A DNA stretch of 64,000 nt from Paraspadella gotoi (Eukaryota; Chaetognatha). The DNA lies in NCBI GenBank assembly GCA_051294375.1, contig CM119263.1, positions 14,680,421 through 14,744,420 of the forward strand. The letters are read 5' to 3'. Of this stretch, positions 12,661-25,183 are shown one piece after another (within the stretch, counting starts at the first letter, position 1; each line of letters begins with the position of its first letter). The notes beneath the pieces were generated by a model. The model saw only the letters and a program-made list of their open reading frames with translations. It made no database searches and was not told the DNA's origin. A program made the position numbers and the translations under genes.

Positions 12661-13322
12661 CGACGAGGGGTAATTTTATTAGTTAAGTTTTAAATCCAGT
12701 TGATGAAATTATGCTATTAACGGTTTGTTTTCCACATTAAACGGAATGGTCTGACCGTGAAACGGGGGTAATTTTTATCGAAGATGACGAGCCGTATCTT
12801 TCTGTGAAGCATGGACTGACTCGCTCCTCCGATTTCGGTTATCATTTTTGGTCGTAGCTTCAGTCGTGCCATGTACCGCCTCCTTAATTTCGGTGATGAG
12901 GTATTTGTCATTTACATTCCTCCGCCGCGGACGAGACGCTGTCACGGTCGCCGTCGTTCGGCGTTAGATTCCGCCCCGTCGTCCGTTGTCCCGCGTTGAC
13001 GTCCGGCGGAACCGGAGGCGAGAACAGTTACGCTTCCCTCCCGCGGAGATTCCCCCGCGGATCGAAAACGCCGCGCATAAAATGGGAATAAAAGCGTTTG
13101 AGGGGAGGAAGAGAGAGGAAATAGGAAATGATGAAAGAAAGAAAAAAAAGAAAAGAAAAGAGCCAGCCAACGAGCCAACCAACGAGCCAACCAGATAAAC
13201 AAATAAAAACCCAAGAAAGAAAATAAGCGAAAAAAGAAGAGAACAAAACAAAAAATTCGAAAGAAATGAGTGGCTTTTCTCGAAAAGAATAAAAAAANNN
13301 NNNNNNNNNNNNNNNNNNNNNN

Positions 13323-14830
13323 GAGAGTAGAGTATTTATTTTAATTAATAATTAAATTAAAAATATGAAAGATAAATGGCTAATATACTTGTCAAGTTTT
13401 TTTTAGTATAATTTAGTATTATTTAGCATTTGTAGTAGCTGCATATTTTGGCACATCTAAGTGCATTGCCCTGAAAACAAAAATGAATTATGTAATTAGG
13501 GAAAAGGGGCACAGGAAGAAGGACAAAAGAAGGTTTAAAGGGAAAAAAAAGATAGAACAGACCGACCAATAAGAGAGACTGATCAATAGAATTAAATTAA
13601 AGAATTAATAGTTTTAAATAATAATAATCAGCCAGTGCAAACCCAAAAGTCATTCTATGATACCTGAATTTTCTAAATCTTTTTTTCTTTATTTTAATGT
13701 CTGTTTTATTTTAATTTTATTTATTTTTTCTTGCGTTTAGAAGAGTTATTTTTTTAGCTGGTCTAGGCTTATAAGCAATCTGGACTTTATACATTCACTT
13801 AAATTTTTGGTCCATCTTATCCCAGCCCTAAAAGTACTTAAAAATTATAAACAAAATCTTTAAAATTCATGTTAGAAAACAATTTGCTTGAATCATAATT
13901 TTTTGACTTCAAATACAGTGTTAGTAAAGTATTTTTTTTGTGTTTCAAAAATGTTGTTAAAATTTTTATTTTTCTTTAATTTATGGGGATATTTCATAGG
14001 AGTACCGTATAGGAAGTCAGGGGACAGGTATTTTTGCCGCCATTCTCAAAAATTAATGTCTTTAGTGTGAATATTATTCATAATATGCTTACTACAACCG
14101 AAAATTTATAATAGCCGATTTTTAGTATAATAATATTCATAGTACGAGTTGTTAATATTATTCCTTCTACTTTTAGAATTTTATTAAAGTCTAAATTAAA
14201 ATTTTTACTTATTCTTTTTAAGGACAAAGAGATTAGAGTGAAATAAAAAGAAATGAAAGAAAGTCATATAAGAAAAATCTTGTCCTTATTCTCAGCTGTC
14301 CCTTATTCTCAATAATATTCTTTTCCTAAGTATTTTTTTTGAAGCTTTAATTCTTTCTCTCTCTTATTTCTTTTTTTTCTTCATTATAAAAATTGGTTTA
14401 AAAATATACTGTTTTGGTTAAAAAATCATGTAGAGAAACAGTCCTATTATTAGTTTTCAACGAATTTGTTTATTACTCCTAGGAGAAACAGACATAGTTT
14501 CCGGCTTTGGTTTTTAAGCCATTCTTCAGTGACAAACCCAAAGCGGCGAAACAGTGTCTGTTTTTCCAAACAGACAACTTCGTTGAGGAACTATAAACAA
14601 CTTTTGTTTTTTCATCCAATAAATCATTTACAACGTAAAAGAAATGGATTTATCTTCATAATTCGGTTTAACAAATATTTAAAAAAAGTTAAAACATTTA
14701 CATTTAAAAATAAAAAAAACTTATTTTATTTATTCATCATTTAAACATACAAATTGAAAGTTTTTTCATGATCCTTGATCTGATTAAAAAAAAAATAATA
14801 TCAATTACAAAAAATATAAATATATTTATT
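13323..14830. other. AT-rich sequence, nothing recognisable
   Basis: Strongly AT-rich with T-runs and A-runs, following a 25-N gap at 13298-13322. No plausible exon. 14466-14744 is an open frame in low-complexity AT sequence and is not credible. Confidence 0.5.
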
Positions 14831-14839
14831 AATACTAAA

Positions 14840-15000
14840 CAGCCGGCATTGCGTTAAAAGATGGCGAACAGCGGAGGCGATCCGGCCTAAAAATGAGAGG
14901 CGAACGCAATACCGGTAAGGCGAGGGGGGTCTCCCGGAGGCCGGGGACGTGGAGTAGGCGGGCGAATTTTAGCGCCTCCAGCCTATTATGCCCTGGTGAG
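14840..15000. other. isolated GC-rich island in AT-rich DNA
   Basis: About 160 bases rich in GGCG, CCGG and CGGAGG, abruptly bordered by AT-rich sequence on both sides. No frame stands out. Most likely a fragment of a mobile element. Confidence 0.35.
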
Positions 15001-15290
15001 TACTATGTACTAATATGGGATTGGATTTTGCGTATGCAGAGAGAATTGAAAAATATTAAATTTTATTTTTGATGGGATTGGTAAAAATATTCACCCTGTT
15101 TGTGATCTACTATTCAAATTTTGATTCTATCTTAATTTTTAATATTTTTTGCTACGCTTTTACTAGTCAGCTTCATTACTGCACCAAATCCTTTCTGGCT
15201 CAGATTTGGCCATGAGGACAAGTTGCTGCAAACGTTTTCCAATCAGTACAAGTGTTCAGAACGTGATTGATCTGAATTTAGGTCTGACCA

Positions 15291-15809
15291 CTAATAGTAA
15301 ATGAGGATGCCCGTCTCACCTTTTATCGAATAAGCAGGGAGCAAATCTAAATTACCAAGTCCATTTGGCCTGCTAATTCTGGCTCCAATGGACTGACAAA
15401 GATTCTTATAATAGTCAGCACGAGTAAAGGTATAAATCGAGCTACCTACTAAGCCGCACAACGGACCTGGGACAAGATTCTCTTTAAATCTTCGACACAA
15501 AATAAGAAAATCAAGTAAGTTAAATGGTGCAACATCAATAGAATCCGTTATTAAGGTAGAATGCTCCATAGGATCCATGCTACAGAGAGTTTTGTGGATA
15601 CCAAAGACATCTCCACACCGCTACAAAGTAAATACTATAAGATGTGGATGGAAATTTCTTTCTGTAAAAACAGATTTAAAACTCCTGCTTTTTTCATTAA
15701 CAAGGACGTTCTGATGCCATTTAAGCGCCTTAACCGGATCAAAAGAATAACCAAGAATCTGCCTTCCCTCGGGTGGCACACTGCATTTAAGAATTAATTG
15801 TAATCTCAT
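15291..15809 (-). pseudogene. decayed 172-codon open frame with one TAG
   Basis: On the minus strand one frame runs 172 codons from an ATG at 15807-15809 to a stop after GETGILIYY, broken only by a single in-frame TAG after ...HPHLIVFTL. In AT-rich DNA this is longer than expected by chance. Segments such as EGRQILGYSFDPVKALKWHQ and GPLCGLVGSSIYTFTRADYY look like real protein. I do not recognise the family. It could be a retrotransposed gene or a fragment of a transposable-element ORF. Confidence 0.35.
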
Positions 15810-16078
15810 TAGTCATTCAAGAATTAATTTCTCTAATGGTATATTTGGTAGAAATAAGCAATAACAACAACAATACTATGTCTGGTCTTATTATTTAAAC
15901 AAATATTAGGACAGTGACACATGCAACACTATTGTTAATCATGAAATTGTTGGTTTGGCAAGGGACGTATAGACTAATTTAAAACCAAAACCCTTTTTTT
16001 ACCATTCTTTCTTTCATCTCACCAATCTTTTTTGCCTCGTAATTTTTGTTAGGAGACTGTCCTGGTCTCCTCTATTTC

Positions 16079-16345
16079 GTGTCTCTTCATATCTTGGAGT
16101 AAACACTGAAGAGACAGTAATTTTATTTATGGTTAGTGCGGAAGAGAATTCCGTTTCAAAAATTATTGAAAAGCAGTTCCCTTTTGAGTCTAATCGGATC
16201 AGGCTGTAAACACCTGCTAGGCAGATCCACGCGGGGTGAACCCCCAGACCTTTGGGTTGGGAGGCGAATCGACTTGCCTCCGGCACCAATGGTCGCAATG
16301 AGTCGGTGTGGCTAGGATTTTTTAGTCGCACATCTAACCAACCCA
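16079..16345 (-). mobile_element. tRNA-derived SINE-like element, copy A (minus)
   Basis: Read on the minus strand it contains CATTGGTGCCGGAGGCAAG, a GGAGGC...GCCTCC hairpin, CCCAACCCAAAGGTC, a B-box-like GGGTTCACCCC (plus-strand 16232-16246), CTAGCAGGTG, TTACAGCCTGATCCGA and a tail with ATTACTGTCTCTTCA. The same ordered blocks occur at 25806-26045 and 58172-58375. Order and spacing fit a pol III-driven SINE, though no target-site duplication was resolved. Confidence 0.6.
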
Positions 16346-16617
16346 ATTGGTATAGAGTTGATCAATTAAAAATATCTACTTTGGTATCTTCCCTGGACTT
16401 TTTAGATTTCAAATTGCTTTACCTTATATAAGTTCTTATGCAATGAAACATTCCAGTAAATCAATCAATGAGACTCATTCATCTAGCCCTTCCCTCCAGG
16501 CAAATACAAATTTAGGGAGCACACTCGGGATCACCAATTCTTTTTGTTGCGTTTGTAGTCGGGCATCTAGCCTGGTTTCACGCTCAGCCTATAAGCCATG
16601 AGATTTCAATATAAACA

Positions 16618-16690
16618 GTCCTGCACCCCGTGGCTCATTGAGTAAGTGCAATTCATGCTTTCAATCCGACCACTAGTTACCAAAAATTGA
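16618..16690 (+). mobile_element. second SINE-like head with A and B boxes
   Basis: TGGCTCATTGAG (16631-16642) fits a pol III A box, and TTTCAATCC (16659-16667) is one base from a B-box core. The pair sits in a segment unlike the surrounding AT-rich DNA. The spacing is short for a tRNA, so this is a weak call and a different family from the element at 16079. Confidence 0.3.
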
Positions 16691-16999
16691 AAATCCTTAC
16701 AAAACCGACAGAATTAAGCACATTTGCAGTGACGCCACGAAATTTATGGCAAAAATTTGAGAGGGGCTAATTGGACATTTAAGGCGTAGAAATTTCAAAA
16801 TTTTACTTTAATTAAAAGATTTAAACGTGAGAACGAACATATTACTAACTATGGGTATCACAATCCTGACCACACGGTACTTTAATTGTTAATTTTAATT
16901 AATTAATTTTATTAATTAACTTGTTTTTTTCTCTAATTTATTTTTTTTTACCTTAGACATTATCTAATCTTTGTTTGTTTGTTTTTGATGATATGTACT

Positions 17000-17200
17000 G
17001 ATCACATACCGACTGCGGGAAGCGTGAGGACGGCCGTAAAGCTGCTTTGGCGGCAATGGCAAACACTGCAAGCCCAGGGACCGTCCATGGCTGCTAGAGG
17101 GGTTATAGAAGTTACGTGACAGTCCATCTTCAGCCCATGTAGGCTCTTATCCACTAGTCTTAAACCTAAAAAATATTTTAAACATTTTGAGGTTAAACCC
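17000..17200. other. GC-balanced island, unexplained
   Basis: A block with ATACCGACTGCGGGAAGCG and GGACCGTCCATGG stands out from AT-rich flanks. The 66-codon minus frame is not recognisable. Likely another old repeat fragment. Confidence 0.25.
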
Positions 17201-17209
17201 ATCTGTCAT

Positions 17210-19000
17210 ATGTCAAATATATATTTCCATCTCTCTTTGCTTCTATTCGGCTTTCTTTCTCGTGGCGTTCAAGTATCAACAGAGTTGTGGTACCTCTTTC
17301 TAGACTATTTCAGTGCATGAAAATTTAATAGGAACCCAAGTAAGCAATGAACATTTCGTATTACCATCAGAAAAATGGACAGCAAGAACAGATATTCTCA
17401 CCTCAAGATACAGATCTGTCACTAATTTAATTTACATTTTGCCTTCTGTTTTTGATATTGATTGAATTATCACAAATTATTAATTTATTTTTTTATTTGT
17501 CAAATACTCTATATATATAATGATATAACATAATCTCCATTTAGTTATTAAAAAAACATTTTTGGGAAAAAAACTTTCAAAATACTGGTATGCAAGCATA
17601 TTGATTAAAAGAGAACCAAAATTTTTTTCAAAACTATAAAAAACACGGTAAATCCAAAATAGTAAAATATAAAAAATAAAATCCAATTGCGGATCCCAGA
17701 TTTACTTTTCCTAAAATTTCGTTTGTTTCCAAATTTTATCGTTTTTTGGCACTTTTTTTTCATGGGCAGCTTCTCAAAAAATGTTCTGAGAGTGGATCCT
17801 TGTCACGAAAGCTCATTGCCGAAATTTTAAGAAAATTTTAAAAATTTGCATTCAGAAGAAATCCTCTCCTGAGGTAAAGTAAAAGACCAAAAACTCAAGT
17901 TAATGCATTCAACCCGTCATTCCATATACTTAGCATGACATTTGCGAGTATCCATTTTGCAATCAGTTTTGTTTTCATAGGAAAATAAAACCTTTAACAA
18001 GATTGAATATTTTTTTTCTAAATTTTAATTGACTTAAATTCACAAACGATTTGTAGAATAGGAGAAAAAAGCATACTACCAATTGTAGATCCAATGATTA
18101 AAATTATCTAATACCAAGTCTTACAAGCCTAATCTTTATTGTTGAGAAGAGACGACCTTTTTTGAAAATTTTCACCTTTAGAAGGCTATATCTCAAAAAG
18201 TTGATATCTAGAAAAATTTTGGATTGGTGCATCTTGTACCCCGGAAGAATGGAATCAATGACCATCGGGACGAACATTCTTTTCTTTTTAAATTTTTTTT
18301 TCAAGATCCCATGAACAGACTCACCGTTAAATTAACGTGTTTCATATGCTAATGAGATTAAATTATTCCTCTTTAATAAAAAATTTAGGAAAGTGGATAG
18401 AGAAATGTAGGTTGAAGAAATGAGAAAGGGGAAAATCGGGGAAGAGAAAAGTGGGAGAAGAGATACAGTCAAAAAAGAACAGGTGTCAAAAGTTAACTTT
18501 TATTACTCTAAATATAATATATAATATATATAATATTATATAGTATTTCCCGCATCTAATACTTAAGGGAGTGTCTTTTCATACATTGATACACAATTCT
18601 TTGAAACATTATACCACTTCACTTGATAAGGAAGCCAGGTACTCTGGAGTGAATAAACGAGACTGGAGAGAGTCTTGAATTGAAAGCTTGCAGGGACTTT
18701 GCTATGTCATAACATCTGTAAGAGTGATGGAGGCCTTAAACCACAGAAACCTGTCCAAAGTCATGGGCAAAATAGCTTATTTATTAAATGAATGGATAAT
18801 TTTTATATCGTTGTACCAATTTCATATAAATCACCAAGAAATTCAACTTCCGCTCTTACCTTAATTTTTAATACCAAAAAGAAAAATGAGGGCGATTGAA
18901 CTCTTTGCTTTTTGAATATTTGATCAAAGCAAGCAAAAATAGACTGGTTTTAAATCTTTGAAAAGGAATCAAGTGACTAAACGAGAAAGCGTGTGTCACT
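17210..19000. other. AT-rich intergenic or intronic DNA, nothing recognisable
   Basis: Long AT-rich stretch with an (AT)n patch near 18520. No exon-like segment is visible. Confidence 0.5.
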
Positions 19001-19016
19001 TTTTTTGTGCACTTAG

Positions 19017-19149
19017 GGGGCGGCAGGTGTTCGTGCGGTGGCGGGCGGTGGCAGCGAGCGGTAGAGGCGGTGGCGGCGGAAGTCGGCGAGGTGGCGACCC
19101 CAGAACAATCCATCATGCAAAGGGCCCACATAGTTTGCCAATCTTTTAA
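19017..19149 (+). CDS. candidate terminal exon, Arg/Gly-rich, unrecognised
   Basis: A strong acceptor (pyrimidine tract CACTTTTTTTGTGCACTTAG) ends at 19016. The open frame after it reads RQVFVRWRAVAASG, a poly-Gly patch, then GDPRTIHHAKGPHSLPIF and TAA at 19147-19149. GC content jumps exactly at the acceptor. No upstream exon and no family are identified. The GC-rich triplet composition also leaves other frames open. Confidence 0.3.
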
Positions 19150-19390
19150 TTCGTAAGTTTAGGTTGTTGCGGGTTTCTCAACACCCCAAGTTGTTCCAGG
19201 TTCATCCAAGCGATCGACCCGACTCGTAGCAGAAGGAGTCTCTTCCCTTCTTATTTTTATTTTTTTTTTAATACTTTGCGCTTAAATATTAAATAATTAC
19301 GTACTATTGAACTCAGCCTACGTCTTTTTCATTTCGTCGTATATTGTGTTATTATATTGGGGAACCCCACACCTTCTTTCCTCGCCTTAC

Positions 19391-19659
19391 ATCGGCGTAA
19401 AGTAGGAACGCTCGTTAGCCGAATGCCTTTCCGTAGAACATGTAGCACCCGTTGTAGATCTTGTCGTTTTGATACTGCTTGGGGATGGCGTGTTTGAGGA
19501 AGCAGATCTCCAGATTCCCGTGTTGGTCACCGTGTTCCCGGAGAGCTCCCGTCGCTGGATTCCAGTAAGGCGAGGCCATGGCCAAGCAGGCGCTGAAGAT
19601 GGCAATGACGAGACGACGGCGATGGCGACGCCCAATGGTTGTCGTCGTCTTGACCGCAT
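19391..19659 (-). pseudogene. frameshifted mirror copy of claudin gene 1 exon 1
   Basis: On the minus strand, ATG at 19657-19659, then one base is missing straight after it, and there are further indels before the donor at 19390. The residues TGIWEICFLKHAIPKQ can be read only after changing frame. It matches 25184-25451 base for base apart from indels. Likely an assembly artefact rather than a true pseudogene. Confidence 0.75.
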
Positions 19660-20667
19660 GTCGTCGGGAATTGAATGGGATGAGATAGCGGAGACCGGAT
19701 CGAGGTCGTGGCAACGATGCAGCTTTTTCGCCAGGTGCGAGTTGGCGTCGTGAATGTCGCCGCGAGACACGACACACTCCCGAGACGTACGAGCGAGAGT
19801 GAAGAGACGGAATGAAAAGAGCGAGAGGAATTCGCTCGGGATGGAATCTTCGTGGAACCAAGTTTGGATTACGAGGCAGACAAATCGGGGAAGAAGCGAT
19901 CGCGTGTCTAAAAATACCTTTTTATTTTTTTATGGAGTACAGTTGAATGAAAAACTGGATTCTCTTCTCTCGATATCCAGAAGTTGCCAGGAGGTGACTC
20001 ACCTTCTTTTCCGTTGTCGTTGCCGCAGCGGACTGACACTTACCTGCGACAGCAGCAATCTCTCGCAGTCGCAGCGGCTGTCGGCTTTTGCAGCAGCTCC
20101 TTGGGTGAGGCCAATGTGTTGAAACAGGTAGTTGACGGATTAAGAGAGAGAGGAAGAACGAAACAAAAGATCTTTGCGATGATGATATTGCATTAAAGTT
20201 TAGCGGTTTAAAGAACAGGTATTTTTCATATTCATTTAATTCCACTAGGTTAGAATAATTGACTAATTCTTTCAAAAAATCATATTCATTTCAGCTTCAA
20301 TTGATCCCTCAAAGACGAAAAAAAATTACGTCGTTTACTATCCATTGTACAATATACATCATTACATGAACCATGATTAAAAAAAAAACAATTTAAAGAA
20401 TCATTTATTCATAAAGTCATTATTGTTATCAATTTATTATTTCAGCCAGGTAATAATAGATAGAAAGAACTATGTATTGACATGGATAAAGAAAATGGAG
20501 AGAGAGAGAGAGATAGAGAGAGACAGAGAAGAGAAAAGAATTAGAGAGACAGATAAATAAAGAAAAAAATCTGTATAATTTTTTTTTTAAAAATCCATAT
20601 ACTACAATCCAGAAAATGACAAATACTCGGGAACACTCCCTCCCAACCAACAGCGGTCCAGCGTCCA

Positions 20668-20863
20668 TCACTTCTTGGGCTTCTTCCCGTCGGATTTTTT
20701 GGTTTGATACTGCGCCTGCGTCCCAGTACCGGCGGCCCCGGATGTGCTGCCCATGTCTCGCTTCACTATGCCCTTCATCACTTTGTGGCGCAACTCGCCG
20801 GAAGTGAGGGGACGTGCGAAGTCGTCCAGTTGCTCCGCTTCCTCGTCCGAGGCGTATTCGTCC
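20668..20863 (-). pseudogene. mirror copy of the orphan terminal exon
   Basis: Reverse complement of 23984-24179 with the same acceptor and stop, and no difference that I could see in the coding part. It has no upstream exon in either arm. Treat it as a duplicate, not a second gene. Confidence 0.7.
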
Positions 20864-21023
20864 CTGCAAAGGGAAAGGGGGGAGCGGGAGATGGCAGAAA
20901 AGAGGGTGGAATAAGAAGGAGTCGATAGGGGGGAAGGCCGAAGAACGGGTACAGATGGGGATAAGGAATACGAAGGATAAATAAAAGTTTTTTCCCAGCG
21001 ACAGTTCGGAAAATTATAGCTGC

Positions 21024-21077
<54 letters not shown>

Positions 21078-21382
21078 ATATCATATAACTTATAACTAAC
21101 CTTAACGGAATACAAACTTCCGACCGACCAATTGGGGACGAACCTTCTTTCCCCTATTTTCCCCTAAAAAAAAAAGAAATTTTAAAAAGAAGGCATTTAA
21201 ACTTGAAACGAGTCCTTGAGATTTCCCGACTCTTTTTTTATTATTAAATAAGAAAAAACGCAGGTTTCTTTCCAATTTTTTTTTCTGGTGAGAGAAACCA
21301 GAGAGTCACATCTGCTGCCGCGCGCCGATTCCCTTCGCGAAACATCAAGCACAGAGGTTTTTTTCAAATGATATTTGAAGGC

Positions 21383-21383
<1 letters not shown>

Positions 21384-21472
<89 letters not shown>
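21384..21472. repeat. (GA)n microsatellite in the left arm
   Basis: Long GA tract. The complementary tract in the right arm falls in the N gap 23277-23508. A related CT tract at 21024-21074 mirrors the GA tract at 23637-23716. Confidence 0.9.
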
Positions 21473-22299
21473 CTGGATAGGGGATATAAATAGGGAAAGG
21501 TCGAGAAAGGAGGAAATACTAGAGAAATCAAGAAAAATGAAAGTAGGAAGAAAGAAAGCGAGAAAGGAAGTGAGGGAAGGACTTTAGGAATGGAAGGAAG
21601 AAAATTGAAGAGAAAGAAAAAAAAGAAAGAAGGAAGGAAGTAAGGAGGAAAGGAAGTGAGTAAAATACTGAAGGAATTTAATAAAAAATAGAGAAAGAAA
21701 GACAGAGAATACAAGGGAGAAAAGACATCTTCTTTTTTTTCAAAGCTCAGTAGGTGAAGGGAAAAAAATAATGAAGAGTCATAGTGCATGAAGCGTGGCT
21801 AAGGACGTGGAAAGGCTAAAAAAAGGAAGATTATGGGGTCGGGTGGTTATGAGGAAAATGAGGAAAAACGTGAAAGCGAGAGAGCGAGAGAGCGAGAGAG
21901 ACGAAGAGAATGAATGATGAATTGTCCGCGTTCCTTTTCCCCCCTCAAAAACAAAAAAATAAAAAATTCCGGGACCACGTCTGAGAAATAACCTTCGCTT
22001 CGTTAGGCTCCATACAACTTATAGGACCGTTTAAAAGGACCGAAAATGCTGAGCGGAATGGGTGAGGGCTCAGGAATCAATTTTCACCGAATAAATACTC
22101 AATATTCATTTTCATGCAATAAGAAATACTGTGCAAGATATCCATTTTATAGGAACGCACCAAAAAAAATTAAACAAAAAACAAAACAAAAAATACTAAA
22201 AAAAACGCAACCAAACGAGGAAACTAAGCCGCAAAATTGCAATGCTTCTCTTAAAAGCCTCTCGAAATAGAACAAAATAAAACCCAGCGTCTTTCTTTT

Positions 22300-22375
22300 T
22301 TTTTTTTCTCTCTTCTTTTGTTCTTCTCTCCTCCCGCTCCGAAACACGTTCGAATCTATTGATTTCTCGACTGAA

Positions 22376-22474
<99 letters not shown>

Positions 22475-22540
22475 CCCGTGATTCTTTTTTATTGCGCCAT
22501 TCGCTCCGCGCATCGTGGTCGCGCGCACGTTTTCCGCTTA
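22300..22540. repeat. unpaired centre of the inverted repeat, (CT)n
   Basis: The arms stop at CCCAGCGTCTTTC (22283) and its complement GAAAGACGCTGGG (about 22548). Between them lie about 240 bases dominated by (CT)n at 22381-22474, which has no self-complement. Confidence 0.8.
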
Positions 22541-23631
22541 AAAAAAAGAAAGACGCTGGGTATTTATGTTCTATTTCGAGAGGCTTTAAGAGAAGCATTG
22601 CAATTTGCGCTTATTTCCTCGTTTGGTTGCGTTTTTTTTTAGTATTTTTTGTTTTGTTTTTTGTTTAATTTTTTTTGGTGCGTTCCTATAAAATGGATAT
22701 CTTGCACAGTATTTCTTATTGCATGAAAATGAATATTGAGTATTTATTCGGTGAAAATTGATTCCCTGAGCCCTCACCCATTCCGCTCAGCATTTTCGGT
22801 CCTTTTAAACGGTCCTAAAAGTTGTATGGGAGCCTAACGAAGCGAAGGTTATTTCTCAGACGTGGTCCCGGAATTTTTTTTTTTTTCTTGTTTGAGGGGG
22901 GAAAAAGGAACGCGGACAATTCATCATTCATTCTCTTCTGTCTCTCTCGCTCTCTCGCTCTCTCGCTTTCACGTTTTTCCTCACTTTTCCTCATAACCAC
23001 CCGACCCCATAATCTTCCCTTTTTTAGCCTTTCCACGTCCTTAGCCACGCTTCATGCACTATGACTCTTCATTATTTTTTCCCCTTCACCTACTGAGCTT
23101 TGAAAAAAAAAGAAGATGTCTTTTCTCCCTTGTATTCTCTGTCTTTCTTTCTCTATTCTTTTTATTAAATTCCTTCAGTATTTACTCACTTCCTTTCCTC
23201 CTTACTTCCTTCCTTTCTTTCTTTTTTTTCCTTTCTCTTCATTTTTCTTCCTTCCATTCCTAAAGTCCTTCCTTCCNNNNNNNNNNNNNNNNNNNNNNNN
23301 NNNNNNNNNNNNNNNNNNNNNNNNNNNNNNNNNNNNNNNNNNNNNNNNNNNNNNNNNNNNNNNNNNNNNNNNNNNNNNNNNNNNNNNNNNNNNNNNNNNN
23401 NNNNNNNNNNNNNNNNNNNNNNNNNNNNNNNNNNNNNNNNNNNNNNNNNNNNNNNNNNNNNNNNNNNNNNNNNNNNNNNNNNNNNNNNNNNNNNNNNNNN
23501 NNNNNNNNGGCAGCAGATGTGACTCTCTGGTTTCTCTCACCAGAAAAAAAAATTGGAAAGAAACCTGCGTTTTTTTTCTTATTTAATAATAAAAAAGGCG
23601 GAAGTTCATATATAGTTAGAACAGTGATGAT

Positions 23632-23716
<85 letters not shown>

Positions 23717-23983
23717 AGCTATAATTTTCCGAAACTGCTCGCTGGGAAAAAACTTTTTTATAAGTCCTATCCATATCTCTTATCGATTAATCTGTCCGTT
23801 CTCGGGCCTTCCCCCGGCTATCCGACTCCTTCTAATTCCACCNNNNNNNNNNNNNNNNNNNNNNNNNNNNNNNNNNNNNNNNNNNNNNNNNNNNNNNNNN
23901 NNNNNNNNNNNNNNNNNNNNNNNNNNNNNNNNNNNNNNNNCCTCTTTTCTGCCATCTCCCGCTCCCCCCTTTCCCCTTTGCAG

Positions 23984-24179
23984 GGACGAATACGCCTCGG
24001 ACGAGGAAGCGGAGCAACTGGACGACTTCGCACGTCCCCTCACTTCCGGCGAGTTGCGCCACAAAGTGATGAAGGGCATAGTGAAGCGAGACATGGGCAG
24101 CACATCCGGGGCCGCCGGTACTGGGACGCAGGCGCAGTATCAAACCAAAAAATCCGACGGGAAGAAGCCCAAGAAGTGA
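23984..24179 (+). CDS. orphan terminal exon, charged C-terminal tail, gene unrecognised
   Basis: A textbook acceptor (CCCCCCTTTCCCCTTTGCAG) precedes 23984. The frame that uses GC-ending codons reads DEYASDEEAEQLDDFARPLT, SGELRHKVMKGIVKRDMG, then a Gly/Thr/Ser/Gln stretch and KKSDGKKPKK before TGA (24177-24179). It enters with one base completing a codon, so the upstream exon must end in phase 2. The tail is acidic, then basic, with no membrane segment, as in the cytosolic end of a membrane or scaffold protein. No upstream exon exists in the arm, because true upstream sequence was displaced by the inverted copy. It could be the tail of another claudin in a cluster, but that is a guess. Gene 1 starts 1 kb downstream on the same strand. 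Confidence 0.55.
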
Positions 24180-24436
24180 TGGACGCTGGACCGCTGTTGG
24201 TTGGGAGGGAGTGTTCCCGAGTATTTGTCATTTTCTGGATTGTAGTATATGGATTTTTAAAAAAAAATTATACAGATTTTTTTCTTTATTTATCTGTCTC
24301 TCTAATTCTTTCTCTCTCTCTGTCTCTCTCTATCTCTCTCTCTCTCTCCATTTTCTTTATCCATGTCAATACTATAGTTCTTTCTATCTATTAATTACCT
24401 GGCTGAAATAATAATTGATAACAATATGACTTTATG

Positions 24437-24442
24437 AATAAA
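24437..24442 (+). terminator. AATAAA polyadenylation signal for the orphan exon
   Basis: AATAAA lies 258 bases after the TGA at 24177-24179, followed by T-rich sequence. Reasonable position for the 3' end of that transcript. Confidence 0.4.
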
Positions 24443-24719
24443 TGATTCATTTAAATTGTTTTTTTTTAATCATGGTTCATGTAATGATGTATATTGTATA
24501 ATGGATAGTTAACGACGTAATTTTTTTTTCGTCTTTGAGGGATCAATTGAAGCTGAAATGAAAATATGGTTTTTGAAAGAATTAGTCAGTTATTCTAAAC
24601 CTAGTGGAATTAAATTAATATGAAAAATACCTGTTCTTTAAATCCGCTAAACTTTTAATGCAATATCATCATCGCAAAGATCTTTTGTTCGTTCTCCTCT
24701 CTCTCTTAATCCGTCAACT

Positions 24720-24803
24720 ACCTGTTTCAACACATTGGCCTCACCCAAGGAGCTGCTGCAAACCCGACAGCCGCTGCGACTGCGGAGATCGCTGCTGTCG
24801 CAG
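24720..24803 (+). other. possible 5' untranslated exon of claudin gene 1
   Basis: A GC-rich segment ends in GTCGCAG|GTAAGTG, a strong donor at 24804, and contains no ATG. A following acceptor could be TATTTTTAG near 24940. From there the first ATG is the claudin start at 25184, consistent with a spliced leader region. The transcription start is not identifiable. Confidence 0.3.
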
Positions 24804-25183
24804 GTAAGTGTCAGTCCGCTGCGCAACGACAACGGAAAAGAAGGTGAGTCACCTCCTGGCAACTTCTGGATATCGAGAGAAGAGAATCCAGTTTTTCATT
24901 CAACTGTACTCCATAAAAAAATAAAAAGGTATTTTTAGACACGCGATCGCATTCTTCCCCGATTTTCTGCCTCGTAATCCAAACTTGGTTCCACGAAGAT
25001 TCCATCCCGAGCGAATTCCTCTCGCTCTTTTCATTCCGTCTTCTTCTACGCTCGCGTACGTCTCGGGAGTGTGTCGTGTCTCGCGGCGACATTCACGACG
25101 CCACTCGCACCTGGCGAAAAAGCTCATCGTTGCCCGACCTCGATCCGGTCTCCCGCTACTCATCCCATTCAATTCCCGACGAC

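Larger units (their letters stand above)
19385..22300 (-). repeat. left arm of a 3-kb inverted repeat (noisy copy)
   Basis: Every base here pairs with the reverse complement of 22540-25455: summed coordinates stay near 44842 along the whole arm. The arm contains an indel-ridden reverse copy of the orphan terminal exon and of claudin gene 1 exon 1. The mirror arm has the intact exon and continues to exon 2, so this arm is probably an inverted read fragment placed next to its own contig. Confidence 0.85.

Noticed and set aside
19387-20864. A second claudin gene and tail exon on the minus strand
   Set aside because: They are the mirror image of 23984-25451 with indels, and no unique flanking exons accompany them.
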